From contig LUZV01000149.1 in the NCBI GenBank assembly GCA_001603765.1, positions 1 through 14,191 of the forward strand: a stretch of DNA of 14,191 nt, given 5' to 3'. A program made the translations under genes and the position numbers. This document shows positions 13,536 to 14,191 of the stretch, piece after piece (within the stretch, counting starts at the first letter, position 1; each line of letters opens with the position of its first letter). The DNA is from Anaerolineales bacterium Chloro_02 (GTDB lineage Bacteria > Chloroflexota > Anaerolineae > Anaerolineales > Anaerolineaceae). The notes below the pieces were generated by a model. The model worked only from the letters and a program-made list of their open reading frames with translations. It did not search any database and was not told the DNA's origin.

Positions 13536-14191
13536 GTGCCTGAACTTCCTGAAGTTGAGACAATCGCGAGAAACTTAAAACGGGGCGCCGGCGGCGCTCC
13601 GTCTTTAATTGGGCAGACCATCGCCAGCGCCCGGCTGTTTTGGGTAAGAACGCTTGAAACACCAGACCCGGAAAGCTTTTCGGCGATGCTGGCTGGTCAA
13701 ACGGTGCACCAGATTGGTCGGAGAGGGAAGTTTTTGATGCTGACCCTTACAGATTCGGTTTTGGTCATCCATCTGCGGATGAGCGGTGATTTGCGTGTTG
13801 AGCCTGCAACCAAACCAACCGCGAAACACGACCGCTTGCATCTGAACTTCACCTCACCCTGGCGACTGAGCTTCAACGACACGCGCAAATTCGGCAGGGT
13901 TTGGCTATTGCAGGATCCGTCAACATTATTTTCCACCTTGGGACCCGAACCGGATGATCCAACACTCACGCCAGAACGCTTCTTCGCCATGCTACAAACC
14001 AAAAGTCGCGCGATTAAACCGCTCTTGATGGATCAGCACTTTTTGGCGGGGCTTGGCAATATTTACACAGACGAAACGCTTTTCAGAGCCGGCATTCACC
14101 CACTGCAGCCGAGCGACACGCTCGATCAGCTAACCGCCGCCAACTTGCTTGATGCAATCCGCCTCACTCTCGCCAAAGGCATTGAAAATAA
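13536..14191 (+). CDS. mutM: Formamidopyrimidine-DNA glycosylase MutM/Fpg, 3' end beyond the window
   Basis: Bifunctional DNA glycosylase and AP lyase that removes 8-oxoguanine and formamidopyrimidines. The 218 visible residues begin MPELPEVETIARNL, with the catalytic Pro2 and Glu3. They include GRRGKFLML with the conserved lysine at 65, VIHLRMSGDLRV, the FNDTRKFGRVWLL loop and, in the H2TH region, GLGNIYTDETLFRAGIHP. The zinc-finger C-terminus (about 50-60 residues) lies outside the window, so Fpg and Nei-like identities rest on the N-terminal and central motifs, which favour Fpg. The start codon is GTG at 13536, required by the position of Pro2, only 5 nt after the prs stop. The ribosome-binding site is weak, so coupling to prs is likely. 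Confidence 0.93.
   Translation, partial: MPELPEVETIARNLKRGAGGAPSLIGQTIASARLFWVRTLETPDPESFSAMLAGQTVHQIGRRGKFLMLTLTDSVLVIHLRMSGDLRVEPATKPTAKHDRLHLNFTSPWRLSFNDTRKFGRVWLLQDPSTLFSTLGPEPDDPTLTPERFFAMLQTKSRAIKPLLMDQHFLAGLGNIYTDETLFRAGIHPLQPSDTLDQLTAANLLDAIRLTLAKGIEN

Noticed and set aside
1..14191. tRNA genes, CRISPR arrays, insertion sequences or prophage genes
   Set aside because: No cloverleaf-like stretch, regularly spaced repeats, transposase or integrase motifs were seen; the gaps between genes are at most about 110 nt.

Overview
This 14.2 kb window is gene-dense bacterial chromosome of moderately high GC with no mobile element, CRISPR array, tRNA or rRNA. The genes look mostly like housekeeping genes. 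A Chloroflexota (Anaerolineae-like) bacterium fits best: a short archaeal-type aspartyl-tRNA synthetase, a split B12-dependent mutase subunit with its MeaB GTPase, and a GT-C-like membrane protein of a kind I associate with that group. This taxonomic guess is inference, since no marker was compared by computation. No gap between genes exceeds about 110 bases.

Left block (about 1-4532, minus strand): ruvB (Holliday-junction helicase motor) and queA (queuosine biosynthesis) lie 9 nt apart. After a 108-nt gap comes a clpC-type AAA+ unfoldase that runs off the left edge without its C-terminus. A perfect 8-bp-arm inverted repeat lies just upstream of clpC.

Middle block (4533-9089): ruvB and a plus-strand GT2 polyprenyl-phosphate glycosyltransferase diverge from a 92-nt region with a TATAAT box on each strand. 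The ruvB box is so close to the ATG that its mRNA may be leaderless. The GT2 gene meets, tail to tail with an 8-nt overlap, a minus-strand pair: a YbhN/LPG-synthase-TM-type membrane protein and a large GT-C-like membrane protein, joined by a stop/start overlap. The three together suggest a lipid-linked sugar pathway: charge the lipid carrier, move it across the membrane, transfer the sugar outside. Divergent from this pair is a flavin-reductase-like gene whose -10 box sits inside an inverted repeat.

Right block (9165-14191, plus strand): a recognisable promoter and Shine-Dalgarno sequence open a tight six-gene run: B12-binding mutase subunit, MeaB GTPase, archaeal-type AspRS, GNAT acetyltransferase, a divergent PRPP synthetase and mutM/fpg (cut by the right edge). 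Adjacent genes overlap or lie at most 8 nt apart, so co-transcription is likely.

Nothing here is clearly an undescribed system. The best leads are the three-gene glycolipid module, the archaeal-type AspRS, the divergent PRPP synthetase and the promoter-associated inverted repeats.
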